Of a stretch of DNA of 48,483 bases, positions 7,698-15,754 are shown piece by piece. The first letter of the stretch is position 1; each line of letters opens with the position of its first letter. A model generated the notes under the pieces. It ran no database searches. It was not told where the DNA came from and was given only the letters and a program-made list of their open reading frames with translations. Position numbers and translations under genes: made by a program. The stretch is from Actinomycetota bacterium (GTDB lineage Bacteria > Actinomycetota > Acidimicrobiia > Acidimicrobiales > WLNW01): positions 1 through 48,483 of the forward strand of contig WLNW01000004.1 in NCBI GenBank assembly GCA_009699605.1, in the 5' to 3' direction.

Positions 7698-8426
7698 TCA
7701 GATTGGCGGCTCACTCTCGTAGGCGACGAACTCGACGACACGACGCGTGAGGAACCCGAGCCGCTCGTACACCGAGATCGCGGCCTCGTTCGTGGGGACC
7801 ACGTGCAGGAACGGCGTGTCACCCCGAGCGAGCGCCCGCGTCGCGACCTCGGCCACGACCAGTGAGGCGAGGCCGCGACGCCGAGCGCTGTCACGAGTGC
7901 TCACCGCGGACACCTCGACGTAGCCGGGTGGGCGCAGGCGTTCGCCGGCCATCGCGATGAGCTCGCCATCGGCTCGGACGCCGACGTAGGTACCGAGCTC
8001 GACCGTGCGTCGGAAGAACGGCCCCGGCCGCGCGTGGTCGATCAACGACAACATGTCGTCGACGTCGCCGCCACCCAACTCGACCACCTCCGCCGTGTCA
8101 CCGCGCCGAGCCGTGTCACCGCGCCGAGCCGTGTCACCGTCGAGCACCATCTGCAACGCCACGCCGCGGCCGGTGTCGTGGAACCCGGGCGGTACCACGA
8201 CACCGTGCCCCACCAGCACCCCACGCTCCCCCGGGGCGAGCAACGCGGCGAGATCGCGTCCCGCCTCGACCAGGTCGGCCGACGGGTCGACGGCGGTGAA
8301 GATCGAGTGCTCCGGCGAGATCCGACGCGCCGCGCCGGTACCCGAGCTGAATCGGGCGAGCGGGCCGGTGAGCGAATGCCAGGCCGGATCATCGAGAACG
8401 TGACGCACCGTGGAAGAGTCTCGCAC
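7698..8426 (-). CDS. GNAT-family N-acetyltransferase (FR47-like)
   Basis: The protein has 242 residues. The C-terminal half (about 110-235) is a GNAT domain: VSAVSTRDSARRRGLASLV is the acetyl-CoA-binding motif A (R-R-G-L-A), and FLHVVPTNEAAISVYERLGF is motif B, as in FR47-like proteins. The N-terminal half is unassigned and carries a DTARRG duplication from an 18-bp repeat. GTG 8426 is the farthest start; an in-frame GTG six codons later is also possible. The gene is convergent with the MerB-like gene (16 bp) and divergent from the propeller gene. The acetyl acceptor is unknown. Confidence 0.8.
   Translation of the reverse strand: MRDSSTVRHVLDDPAWHSLTGPLARFSSGTGAARRISPEHSIFTAVDPSADLVEAGRDLAALLAPGERGVLVGHGVVVPPGFHDTGRGVALQMVLDGDTARRGDTARRGDTAEVVELGGGDVDDMLSLIDHARPGPFFRRTVELGTYVGVRADGELIAMAGERLRPPGYVEVSAVSTRDSARRRGLASLVVAEVATRALARGDTPFLHVVPTNEAAISVYERLGFLTRRVVEFVAYESEPPI
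8095..8138 (-). repeat. 18-bp tandem repeat (2.4 units) within the GNAT gene
   Basis: GTGTCACCGCGCCGAGCC is present at 8095-8112 and 8113-8130, followed by eight bases of a third unit. On the coding strand it gives a repeated DTARRG in a likely surface loop. Confidence 0.9.
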
Positions 8427-8502
8427 GGGGCGTGCGCCGTCGGGAGACTGATGCCCCGAGGTGGGCCGGCCAGGTGTGCGAAGCTCTTGCTTCGGTCAAG
8501 AC

Positions 8503-10110
8503 ATGAGGGCAGGTGGCGTGGCGGTCTCCGACAATGCGCGGCGGTTTGGCGCAGGTGTGACCAAAGGTGTGTCCGCCGTGGCAATCGCGCTCGTCATCTC
8601 GGCGGTCTGGTGGACGGTCGCGCCGAACAGCCAGCGGGCCATCACCGACACGGCCACCATCGCTCCCCTCACCGGCACGGGCACCGATGCGCGGTCCACG
8701 AGCAGCACCACCTCGGCGCCACCCGCGACGACCGCGGTGCCGACCAAACCGCCGTTCGCCGGCTGGGTCAACCCGGCCTCCGCCGGCGCGCCCTTCCCCA
8801 AGGCCACCACCAACGGGCTGATCACGTTCCGCGGCAACCCCACACGCTCCTACTACGGCACCGGCCCGATTCCGACGAAGCCCAAGGTCCTCTGGAGCTA
8901 CCCCAAGGGCAACGGCGGCATGTGCGGCTCGTCGAGCGACACCGACGGGGAACAGACCTGGTGCGGCACCGGTTGGAACGGTCAGCCCTCGGTGTGGGAC
9001 TACAACGGCAAGACGTGGCTGGCGTTCGGTGCATACGACTATCGCGTGCACTTCCTGAACGCGACCGATGGCAGCGACCTGATCCCCGCGCTCAACACGG
9101 GCGATCTCGCGAAAGGCACGGTGAGCGTCGACCCCGATGGCTTCCCGCTCCTCTATCACGGCTCGCGCGACAACTACTTGCGCATCGTGGCGTTCGACCG
9201 CGCCGAGCCCACGGTGCTGTGGAAACTCAACGCGAACGATCCGGCGCTCGGTCCCACGCTGTGGAACGACGATTGGGACGGCTCGCCACTCATCATCGAC
9301 GACTACTTGTTCGAGGGCGGCGAGAACAGCCGCATCAACGTCGTGAAGCTCAACCGATCCTACGGTGCCGATGGCAAGGTCAAGGTCGACCCGAAGATCG
9401 TGTGGAGCGCCGCGGGGTGGGACAACGAGCTCCTCCAGTACATCACCGACCAACAGGTCTCGATCGAGAACTCGGTCGCCATCTCCGGCAACACGTTGTA
9501 CTTCGCCAATTCAGGTGGCCTCGTACAGGGCTGGGACATCAGCGGCCTGAAGGACGGCGCGACCCCCACCCGAACGTTCCGCTTCTGGGCCGGCGACGAC
9601 ATCGACGCGTCGATCGTGATCGACGACGAGGGTTTCCTCTACATCGGTTCGGAGTGGGAGCGCTACAACGACCGGTCGCGCGACGTCGGCCAGATCATCA
9701 AGCTCGATCCGCGCAAGCCCGACAACCCGCTCGTGTGGGGCATCAAGAACCAGGTCGCGGAGGGCAAGTCCGGTGTGTGGGGCACCCCGGGGCTCTACAA
9801 GGACATGTTGTACGTGCCGACCAACGGTGGCGAGTTACTCGGCGTCGATCGCGCCACCGGCAACGTGCGGTGGCGCAAGAAGCTGCCTGGGCCGCTGTGG
9901 CAGTCGCCAGTCATCATCGACGGTGTACTCATCCAAGGTGACTGCAGCGGCGTGTTACACGCGTACGACGTGCGCGACACCACCATCGATCCGCCCCAAT
10001 TGTGGTCGGTGCAACTCACCGGCTGCATCGAGTCGACCCCCGCCGTTTGGAACGGGCGCATCTACGTCGGCGCACGCGGCGGCAAGTTCTATGCGATCGG
10101 AGATTCGTGA
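8503..10110 (+). CDS. Membrane-anchored PQQ-type beta-propeller protein
   Basis: The protein has 535 residues from ATG 8503 (an in-frame GTG at 8518 is an alternative). One hydrophobic segment (about residues 22-40) is followed by a Thr/Ser/Pro linker. The extracytoplasmic domain has repeated blade motifs such as SGNTLYFANSGGLVQGWD, NGGELLGVDRATGNVRWRKKL and GRIYVGARGGKFYAIG, typical of PQQ-like beta-propellers (quinoprotein dehydrogenases and BamB-like scaffolds). The cofactor residues of true PQQ dehydrogenases are not evident, so this may be a scaffold rather than an enzyme. The stop is one base before the ATG of an amidohydrolase, so the two are probably co-translated. Confidence 0.8.
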   Translation: MRAGGVAVSDNARRFGAGVTKGVSAVAIALVISAVWWTVAPNSQRAITDTATIAPLTGTGTDARSTSSTTSAPPATTAVPTKPPFAGWVNPASAGAPFPKATTNGLITFRGNPTRSYYGTGPIPTKPKVLWSYPKGNGGMCGSSSDTDGEQTWCGTGWNGQPSVWDYNGKTWLAFGAYDYRVHFLNATDGSDLIPALNTGDLAKGTVSVDPDGFPLLYHGSRDNYLRIVAFDRAEPTVLWKLNANDPALGPTLWNDDWDGSPLIIDDYLFEGGENSRINVVKLNRSYGADGKVKVDPKIVWSAAGWDNELLQYITDQQVSIENSVAISGNTLYFANSGGLVQGWDISGLKDGATPTRTFRFWAGDDIDASIVIDDEGFLYIGSEWERYNDRSRDVGQIIKLDPRKPDNPLVWGIKNQVAEGKSGVWGTPGLYKDMLYVPTNGGELLGVDRATGNVRWRKKLPGPLWQSPVIIDGVLIQGDCSGVLHAYDVRDTTIDPPQLWSVQLTGCIESTPAVWNGRIYVGARGGKFYAIGDS

Positions 10111-10111
10111 C

Positions 10112-11440
10112 ATGAAAACCACGACGTCAGGCCTCGACCACATCCAGGACGCGATCGACCGTGACACGCCGCTCGTCGTGGTGTCCGGCGACGCTCACGT
10201 CGGCCCGCTCCTCCGTCAGCAGCTGCGCGACTACTGCCCGGCCCCGTACCTCGAACGATTCGACGAGTTCATCGTCCAGCACGAGGCGGCACAAGCCGCA
10301 GCGCGCGCTGCGGGCGGTGTGGTTCCGCATTCGTTCCCCGGCGAGGACGTCACCAAAATCGACGGCCATCACGATGCACAGGCCTACGTGCGCGACATGG
10401 ACGCCGAGGGCGTCGCGGCCGAGGTGCTCTATCACTTCTCACAGAACGACGAACCGATGCCGTTCTTGGTGAACCCGGGGGGCGGACTCGGTTCGGTACC
10501 GACGAACGACCTCGAGGAAGGCGCCGTCGGCTACCGCATGTACAACCGGTGGCTGGCCGACTTCGTCTCGGCGGCGCCCGGTCGTCTGCTCGGGCTCGCC
10601 TATCTCCCCATGTGGGACATCGCTGCGGCCGTCGCCGAGCTCGAATGGGCCGCTTCGGCCGGTTTGCGCGGGGTGAACTTCCCTCCACCGAGCAGGCCCG
10701 GCCACCTCGAGTACAACAACCCCGCGTGGGAACCCTTCTGGGCGGCGTGCGAGGACCTCGGAATGACGCTGAACACCCACTCCGGCAACGCGGCGCCGTT
10801 CGACTACTTCGGCGGCCCGGGCGGCCAGGACCTGTTGGTCTACGAGTGCGGCGGATGGATGGCGCGTCGGGCGGTCTGGTGGCTGATCCACGGACGGGTC
10901 TTCGAGAACCATCCCAAGCTCAAGCTCGTGATCACCGAGCAGTTCGAGGGCTGGTGGACCAGCACGCTGGCCGAAATGGATGTCGTGTACTCGCGCTTCA
11001 ACGTCCTCGGTCGCGAGTCGCTGCGCAAGCTCCCGAGTGAGTACGCACGAGAGCACGTCTTCCTGGGCTCGAGCTTCTTGTCGCCCACGCTCGCCGCGGA
11101 AGCCGCACTCGAGGGGTACGCGTCGAATGTGTTGTGGGGGCGCGACTACCCGCACATCGAAGGGCTCTTCCACGTGTTCGACGGTCCGTCGGCCGAGCAT
11201 TCGGTGTCGCGGTTGTCGTTGCGGCACGCCGTCTCCGGGGTACCGAAGCGGGCCGCGGTGCAAATGGCCGGCGACAACGCCATCGACGTGTTCGGGCTCG
11301 ACCGCGCCGCACTCACCGAGGTTGCGGCGCGCATCGGCGCGCCGACCGCGAGTGAGCTCGCCACACCGGTCGCCACGCGCCCGGCGGTGCGCCCCTTGTC
11401 GAACGCGTTCCGCGGCCAGGCCAACCCGCGCGCCCTCTGA
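10112..11440 (+). CDS. Amidohydrolase-2 family protein, second copy
   Basis: The protein has 442 residues. The family signatures are VSGDAHVGP near residue 27 (Asp27/His29 metal site), NTHSGN, ITEQFEGWW and GRDYPHIEG near the C-terminus. It is larger than the copy at 1525 and clearly diverged from it, so it is not a recent duplicate. There is no signal peptide, although the upstream partner is extracytoplasmic. The ATG lies one base after the propeller stop. The 3' end is three bases from the convergent SDR gene. Likely a decarboxylase or hydrolase of an aromatic or cyclic substrate; the substrate is unknown. Confidence 0.85.
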   Translation: MKTTTSGLDHIQDAIDRDTPLVVVSGDAHVGPLLRQQLRDYCPAPYLERFDEFIVQHEAAQAAARAAGGVVPHSFPGEDVTKIDGHHDAQAYVRDMDAEGVAAEVLYHFSQNDEPMPFLVNPGGGLGSVPTNDLEEGAVGYRMYNRWLADFVSAAPGRLLGLAYLPMWDIAAAVAELEWAASAGLRGVNFPPPSRPGHLEYNNPAWEPFWAACEDLGMTLNTHSGNAAPFDYFGGPGGQDLLVYECGGWMARRAVWWLIHGRVFENHPKLKLVITEQFEGWWTSTLAEMDVVYSRFNVLGRESLRKLPSEYAREHVFLGSSFLSPTLAAEAALEGYASNVLWGRDYPHIEGLFHVFDGPSAEHSVSRLSLRHAVSGVPKRAAVQMAGDNAIDVFGLDRAALTEVAARIGAPTASELATPVATRPAVRPLSNAFRGQANPRAL

Positions 11441-11443
11441 CGT

Positions 11444-12223
11444 TCAGTTGATGAACTCGCCTGCGTTCACGAAGATCGCCTGGCCCGTGACCATGCGGGC
11501 GCGATCGCTCAGCAGGAAGTTGGCCATCTCGGCCACGTCGTCGTCCTCGGGGATCTCACGAAGCGGCATGTTCGACGCGATCTCGTCGATCACCACCTGC
11601 TCGTCGACCCCACGTTGCGCGGCCACGCCGGCGACGTAGCCCTGAACCGCCGGACCCCACATCCACGTGGCCACGACCGTGTTGACGCGGATCTTGTACG
11701 GGCCGAGCTCGACCGCAAGCTGCTTGCCGATGTTGCGCAGCGCAGCCTTCGACGATGCGTACGCCATCTGCATGACACGGGGCAGATCCGTCGATTGCGA
11801 ACCGATCATGACGATCGACCCGCCGTTCGCCTTCAACGCCGGCAGCGCCGCCTGCGTGAGCTGCATGGTGCCGAACACGTTGATGTCGTAGATCATGCGC
11901 CACTCGTCGAGGTCGCCGCCTTCGAGACCGCCGAAGCTGTAGTCGTGCGCCGCGACGTGCACGACGCCGTCGATGCGACCGAAGCGCGCGAGCGCTCGCT
12001 CGAGCAGTTGATCGCACGCCGCGCGGTTGGTGATGTCGCACGGCAACGGGGCGATTCGCTCGCCGGTGGGGTCGAGCTCGACGCAGATCTCGGTGAGCCG
12101 TTCGAGCTGTCGTGCGCCCGCGACCACGTTGGCGCCTTCGCGCAACGCGATCTGTGCGATGTCGTGTCCCAGGCCGGGGCCGACCCCGGAGATGAGGATG
12201 GTCTTACCGTCGAGATCGCCCAT
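11444..12223 (-). CDS. Short-chain dehydrogenase/reductase
   Basis: The protein has 259 residues, the classical SDR length. The cofactor motif is ISGVGPGLG (a variant of TGxxxGxG), catalytic Ser142-Ser144 lie in IGSQS, and the Y155-x3-K159 pair lies in YASSK. An Arg at position 38 (GARQ) in the cofactor pocket is compatible with NADP(H). The C-terminus ends in the usual QAIFVNAGE strand. ATG 12223 is supported by homology at the N-terminus (MGDLDGKTILI); only a weak AAAGG lies upstream. It is monocistronic by layout. The substrate is not predictable. Confidence 0.9.
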   Translation of the reverse strand: MGDLDGKTILISGVGPGLGHDIAQIALREGANVVAGARQLERLTEICVELDPTGERIAPLPCDITNRAACDQLLERALARFGRIDGVVHVAAHDYSFGGLEGGDLDEWRMIYDINVFGTMQLTQAALPALKANGGSIVMIGSQSTDLPRVMQMAYASSKAALRNIGKQLAVELGPYKIRVNTVVATWMWGPAVQGYVAGVAAQRGVDEQVVIDEIASNMPLREIPEDDDVAEMANFLLSDRARMVTGQAIFVNAGEFIN

Positions 12224-12284
12224 GGTCGAGCCTTTCGTTTGTTGTCGCGCCGCCGCGGTTCCGACGAGCCGGGCGCCACCGTAG

Positions 12285-12690
12285 CCGCGGTGTGACGGAC
12301 CAAACTGCGGTCCGCTCGCCGCGATCATCCTCGACGCGGCGGCGGCCCACGACGGGAGTGAGAACTCGGCCGAAGACGTGTTGGCCGCGCTCGCACTCCC
12401 CTGGCTTCTCGACATCAACCCGGTGGCCATCCTCGCCCGCAACGTCGCGTTCGAGCACCTCGCGCGCGATGGGGCGATCGGCATGATCGTCGGCGTGACG
12501 GGTCGCGAGCCCGGCCTGCACGTGGCGCGATGAGCGAGGGTCTGCTCAGCCGATCGCGCCGGCCATCGCCGCGCTGGCCAAACATCCGCAGCAGCAGCTT
12601 CTCGACGCGACTCGGGTCGTCGCCGCATCCGAGCCTGACCCGCCAGCGAACCACGCCGAGATTGCGCTCGGCCACCATTGGTGTAGCTGA
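12285..12690 (+). pseudogene. Possible frameshifted gene remnant
   Basis: Bases 12285-12533 have protein-like composition and high third-position GC (for example ALALPWLLDINPVAILAR) but no start before GTG 12378. After the TGA at 12531, the next 150 bases (12541-12690) read as coding in another frame (QPIAPAIAALAKHPQQQLL, ending TGA at 12688). This looks like the decayed end of a gene with a frameshift. I do not recognise the family. Apart from this, 12224-12756 holds no intact gene. Confidence 0.3.
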
Positions 12691-12756
12691 GCGCTATCTC
12701 GGCGACCGGATCGTTCGGTTCATGGCTTGCGGCGTGGGGTCGCGGTGCGCTCCCCG

Positions 12757-13005
12757 TCAGTCGACGGTGAGTTGTCGCACCAGATCTTCCTTCGCCGCTT
12801 CGAAGTCATCGAGGGACATGCCCCCGTCGGCGTACTCCGCGTGCACCGCAGCGAGCGCAGCGAGGACCTGGTCCTGCGGCATGCCGTCGGTGATCACCTC
12901 GCCGGGTTCCTCGGCGACGCGCTCGTCGCGTCGCACACGCTTGGCCACGGCCTTGTCGTGCCGTGCCTTCTCCAGTTGCCGTTTCGAACTCCGTGCCTTG
13001 GCCAT
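12757..13005 (-). CDS. Small basic protein with SHOCT-like C-terminus
   Basis: The protein has 82 residues. Residues 1-30 are very basic (MAKARSSKRQLEKARHDKAV) and probably bind nucleic acid or acidic partners. The acidic C-terminal part contains YADGGMSLDDFEAAKEDLV, which resembles the short helical SHOCT motif (G-x-(I/L)-(T/S)-x-E/D-E/D-F-x-x-x-K). ATG 13005 is preceded by GGAGAGGAGG. The gene stands alone between two gene-poor stretches. Function unknown. Confidence 0.65.
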   Translation of the reverse strand: MAKARSSKRQLEKARHDKAVAKRVRRDERVAEEPGEVITDGMPQDQVLAALAAVHAEYADGGMSLDDFEAAKEDLVRQLTVD

Positions 13006-13613
13006 CGGCCTCCTCTCCGTGCACCCTCGCTGCTCACGCAGCGGTGGGCGCGTCGGGCACCACCGAATCGAACCTCGACTCGGAGACGACAACCGCGCTC
13101 GCTCGCGAAGCGAAGGCTTTGCGGGAGATCGAGCGGATCTGCAAGGAGTCGACGAACGCCGCGAATGGCTCCGTCACGAACGCGCGCGAGGCCGCTCAAA
13201 AAGGCCGCGCGCACCACACAACGATGCATCCTGAGAAGATGCGATCACCGTCGTGCAGCAAGCACCCTACAGCAGCCCGGGTCTGAACAGGCCCGAAGCG
13301 CGACCGAATGGAAGATGAGCGCTCGGGTGAGCAGCCGGTCTCAGGCTGGGACCCGGGCGCGTTGTTCGACGAGCACCACGGTGTGCGCCACGAGCGCGGG
13401 TGCCCACCAATCGACTCAGCACGAGCTTGCCCGTGTCGTGCAACAACGCGTCCACGGTCGCGGGCATCGGGACCGTGGCCAGTGGATCGGGCGACCAAAA
13501 CGCCGAGCGACGCCGAGCGACGAAGAACCATGAAACGCACAACTCGTGGGCCGGCGAGCGCGTCTACCGAGCCGGCTGCGAGCCATTCATGGCCTGCTGG
13601 CGCTCGCGCCGGG
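13006..13613 (-). other. Gene-poor stretch with coding traces
   Basis: No intact gene is convincing here. On the minus strand, 13034-13199 reads as a protein-like C-terminus (FAAFVDSLQIRSISRKAF) ending in TGA at 13034 but closed upstream by another stop. A second trace at about 13390-13500 contains TVDALLHDTGKLVLSRLVG. Both suggest degraded genes. No RNA gene or clear promoter was seen. Confidence 0.4.
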
Positions 13614-14873
13614 TCATTCATCGGTCGAATATGGCTCGGGGTCCCGTGGGCGCCCGGTACGTCGTTTGCGGCGGATCCAGTCGGGTTCTCGGTCTTCGTT
13701 GTGGAAGCGGCATTTGAGTTTGCCGTTGCCTGGTGAGGTCAGGCCGCCGAGCGCCCAGGGCTGGTCGTGGTCGACCTCGCACTCGGCCGCGGATTTGTGG
13801 CAGTACGGGTGAGAACAGATGCGGTCGCGGACTTCGATGGCCCGCCGCAACGCGCCGGTAAAGTTGCGTTGGTGGCCGACCGATATGACGCGGTCGGGGC
13901 CGTCGAACACGATCCGTTCGATCACCGACTGGTCGAGCCAACGCTTCGCCGAACCGGGCGTGACGAACGTGCCCGAGGCGAGCTCACAGGTTCGGGTGAA
14001 CATGTCGACGCCGACGACCACGGTGAACAGCGGCTTGGGGCGTTGCCCGTCTTTGGGGGTGGCGGCGGCGCGGGTGGCCATTTCGACCATGGCATCGGCG
14101 CGGCGTTGTGTCGCGGTGCGGGCCAGGTCATTGACAGTCGGGTCATCCCCGAGTCGGTGGCGGGCTTCAGCCCAATCGGCTTCGAACAGCTCGCGTTCGA
14201 TGCGGGCCAACACGTCGTGGATGAGCTGCCCGGAGATCGGGTCGAACACGCCGTTCGCGTACCAGGTGTCCTCGAGCGAGCGCGACAGATAGAACCGGCG
14301 CCGTCGGTACTGCTTGTCGGCCAGGTGTTCGGCGCGGTCTTCGTCGGCCCGGTAGAGCCAGGCGTCGACCGCGGTGACGAAGTCGTCGAAGTACATGGTC
14401 TCGGCCCAGCCAACCAACAGGGCTTCGTCGCGATCGAACACCGTCGCGGTGCGCGGGTTCCGAGCCCGCGCCAACCAGTCGACGTGCTCGGCCGAGATCG
14501 GCCCCGCCGCGAACGCGTCGCCGACCAGGCCAAGGCGCGACATCGCCCGACCGCGACGCAGCCGTGCCTTGGCCTGGCGCGGATCGCACCGGGACGTAAC
14601 CGCGATCCACGCCGCCGCGGTCTGCGCGCCCACTGGCCTCCACGCATCAGACGACGCAAACGCGGCCGACTGAGCGCACGCCAGCGCCTCAACCCGCGAC
14701 ACCTGCGCCAACAACCCGAACAGCGACTCGCCATCGCACCACACCGCCGGATCGAGCCCGTGCAGACGATCGAGCACACCCCGCAGATCACCGAGCACGT
14801 CGCCGAGCACGTCGCCGAGCACGTTGTCGAACGCGTCGACGGCCGAGCGCGGTTCATCCAAAGCAACAGCCAC
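13614..14873 (-). CDS. DUF222 / HNH endonuclease domain protein (13E12 family)
   Basis: The protein has 419 residues from GTG 14873. The N-terminal part (about 1-330) is the DUF222 region. The C-terminus carries an HNH nuclease domain: CSHPYCH, then CEVDHDQPWALGG (catalytic DH), the GNGKLKC segment and a final HN. The family, known as the 13E12 repeats of mycobacteria, is abundant and multicopy in actinobacteria and often linked to mobile DNA, but its role is unsettled. GTG 14873 is chosen because GAGGGG lies eight bases upstream; the frame remains open to 14945. The gene lies 246 bp from the tRNA-derived repeat at 15119. Confidence 0.85.
   Translation of the reverse strand: MAVALDEPRSAVDAFDNVLGDVLGDVLGDLRGVLDRLHGLDPAVWCDGESLFGLLAQVSRVEALACAQSAAFASSDAWRPVGAQTAAAWIAVTSRCDPRQAKARLRRGRAMSRLGLVGDAFAAGPISAEHVDWLARARNPRTATVFDRDEALLVGWAETMYFDDFVTAVDAWLYRADEDRAEHLADKQYRRRRFYLSRSLEDTWYANGVFDPISGQLIHDVLARIERELFEADWAEARHRLGDDPTVNDLARTATQRRADAMVEMATRAAATPKDGQRPKPLFTVVVGVDMFTRTCELASGTFVTPGSAKRWLDQSVIERIVFDGPDRVISVGHQRNFTGALRRAIEVRDRICSHPYCHKSAAECEVDHDQPWALGGLTSPGNGKLKCRFHNEDREPDWIRRKRRTGRPRDPEPYSTDE
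14791..14826 (-). repeat. 12-bp tandem repeat (three units) in the DUF222/HNH gene
   Basis: CCGAGCACGTCG is repeated at 14791, 14803 and, with one change, 14815. It encodes LGDV units near the N-terminus. Confidence 0.9.
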
Positions 14874-15071
14874 AGCACACCCCTCTATGAGCCGGCGAAC
14901 CAAAGGCAGCGCACGCTGCAAGCACAGAGCCACCCCTGGTGGCACCTGATACGTCGATCATACGAAGGGGGTACGACAGTCGAAGCGGCCCCATGCGGCG
15001 CGTGATCCACGACGATCAGAACATTCTCGTACGGCGCGGAACTACGCCCGGCACGAGGGCTGCTACTCGCC

Positions 15072-15087
15072 CGTGGCTCGAGCCACG
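15072..15087. other. 16-bp perfect palindrome between the HNH gene and the att-like repeat
   Basis: CGTGGCTCGAGCCACG is self-complementary. It lies 31 bp left of the tRNA-derived repeat. It could be a terminator stem for transcription leaving the islet leftwards or a protein-binding site. The remainder of 14946-15118 shows no gene. Confidence 0.4.
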
Positions 15088-15118
15088 ACGGGCGGCGCTC
15101 ATGTGGGGCAACGGTCGA

Positions 15119-15184
15119 CGCGCCACCAACCGCCAGCTCTAGGTGCCCAGGGCGGGACTCGAACCCGCACGATCCCAAAGGACC
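15119..15184. repeat. Left copy of the 66-bp tRNA-Leu-derived direct repeat (att-like)
   Basis: These 66 bases are identical to 17577-17642. They include the last 41 bases of tRNA-Leu(UAA) (variable arm, T-arm, acceptor 3' strand, discriminator A) and 25 bases of downstream flank. No 5' half of a tRNA adjoins this copy, so it is a tRNA fragment, as left by integration at a tRNA 3' end. Confidence 0.9.
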
Positions 15185-15256
15185 GTCGAGGGCGATGAGC
15201 CAGACAAACATCATGCCGGATACACAAAGAATCTGACAGTCCCACGTGGTCTGAAG

Positions 15257-15754
15257 CTATGGAGATTGCGACTGAACATAGATGTAGGTGTATGTCCCGC
15301 CCATGATCGAAAGCCGTGCGTCGGGGCCGATACTCGCGGAGATCCACAGTCCCAAGTAGTCGGTCTGATCCGAACACGACTTCGTCGACATCGCGACATC
15401 GTGCAGCGCGGCCGAGCCGTTGGCCAGAACCGTCCATTTTCCCGTCATACCGTTGCAGAAGTCCGCCAAGACAAACAAGCCGTCCGCCTTGAAGTCAGCC
15501 GTCATGCCTTCTGTCGGCTGTCGACCAACTGAAGGACGTATATCGGCGAGTCGCCATTGTCCCAAAAATCCCAAGGAGTCAACGGTCGAGAGCCCCTGTT
15601 CTCCCCGAGCTGAAGATCCTTGCCCACTCGGTTCGTCGTGGATGTTCCCTGAACATCCCACCGCTAGCATCGCCATCGTGAGAATCCATGTTGCCATCCG
15701 GAAGACGGTTGCTGCGTGCCGAACGCTGCTGATACGGCCAGCGAAGATCATCAT
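15257..15754 (-). CDS. META/HslJ-like lipoprotein in the islet
   Basis: The protein has 165 residues. An N-terminal hydrophobic stretch ends in LAVGC34, a plausible lipobox, so the protein is probably lipid-anchored on the outer face of the membrane. The following domain resembles META/HslJ: WRLADI, then FKADGLFVLADFCNGMTGKW, then STKSCSD, the usual W, C-N-G and C positions. The ATG at 15754 overlaps the protease stop (ATGA), implying coupling. An internal ATG at residue 20 would give a more standard signal peptide. It may serve as a chaperone, inhibitor or immunity partner for the protease; that is inference. Confidence 0.7.
   Translation of the reverse strand: MMIFAGRISSVRHAATVFRMATWILTMAMLAVGCSGNIHDEPSGQGSSARGEQGLSTVDSLGFLGQWRLADIRPSVGRQPTEGMTADFKADGLFVLADFCNGMTGKWTVLANGSAALHDVAMSTKSCSDQTDYLGLWISASIGPDARLSIMGGTYTYIYVQSQSP

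Noticed and set aside
15119-15184. Second tRNA-Leu gene
   Set aside because: Only the 3' part is present; the D-arm and anticodon arm are missing, so it cannot be a functional tRNA.
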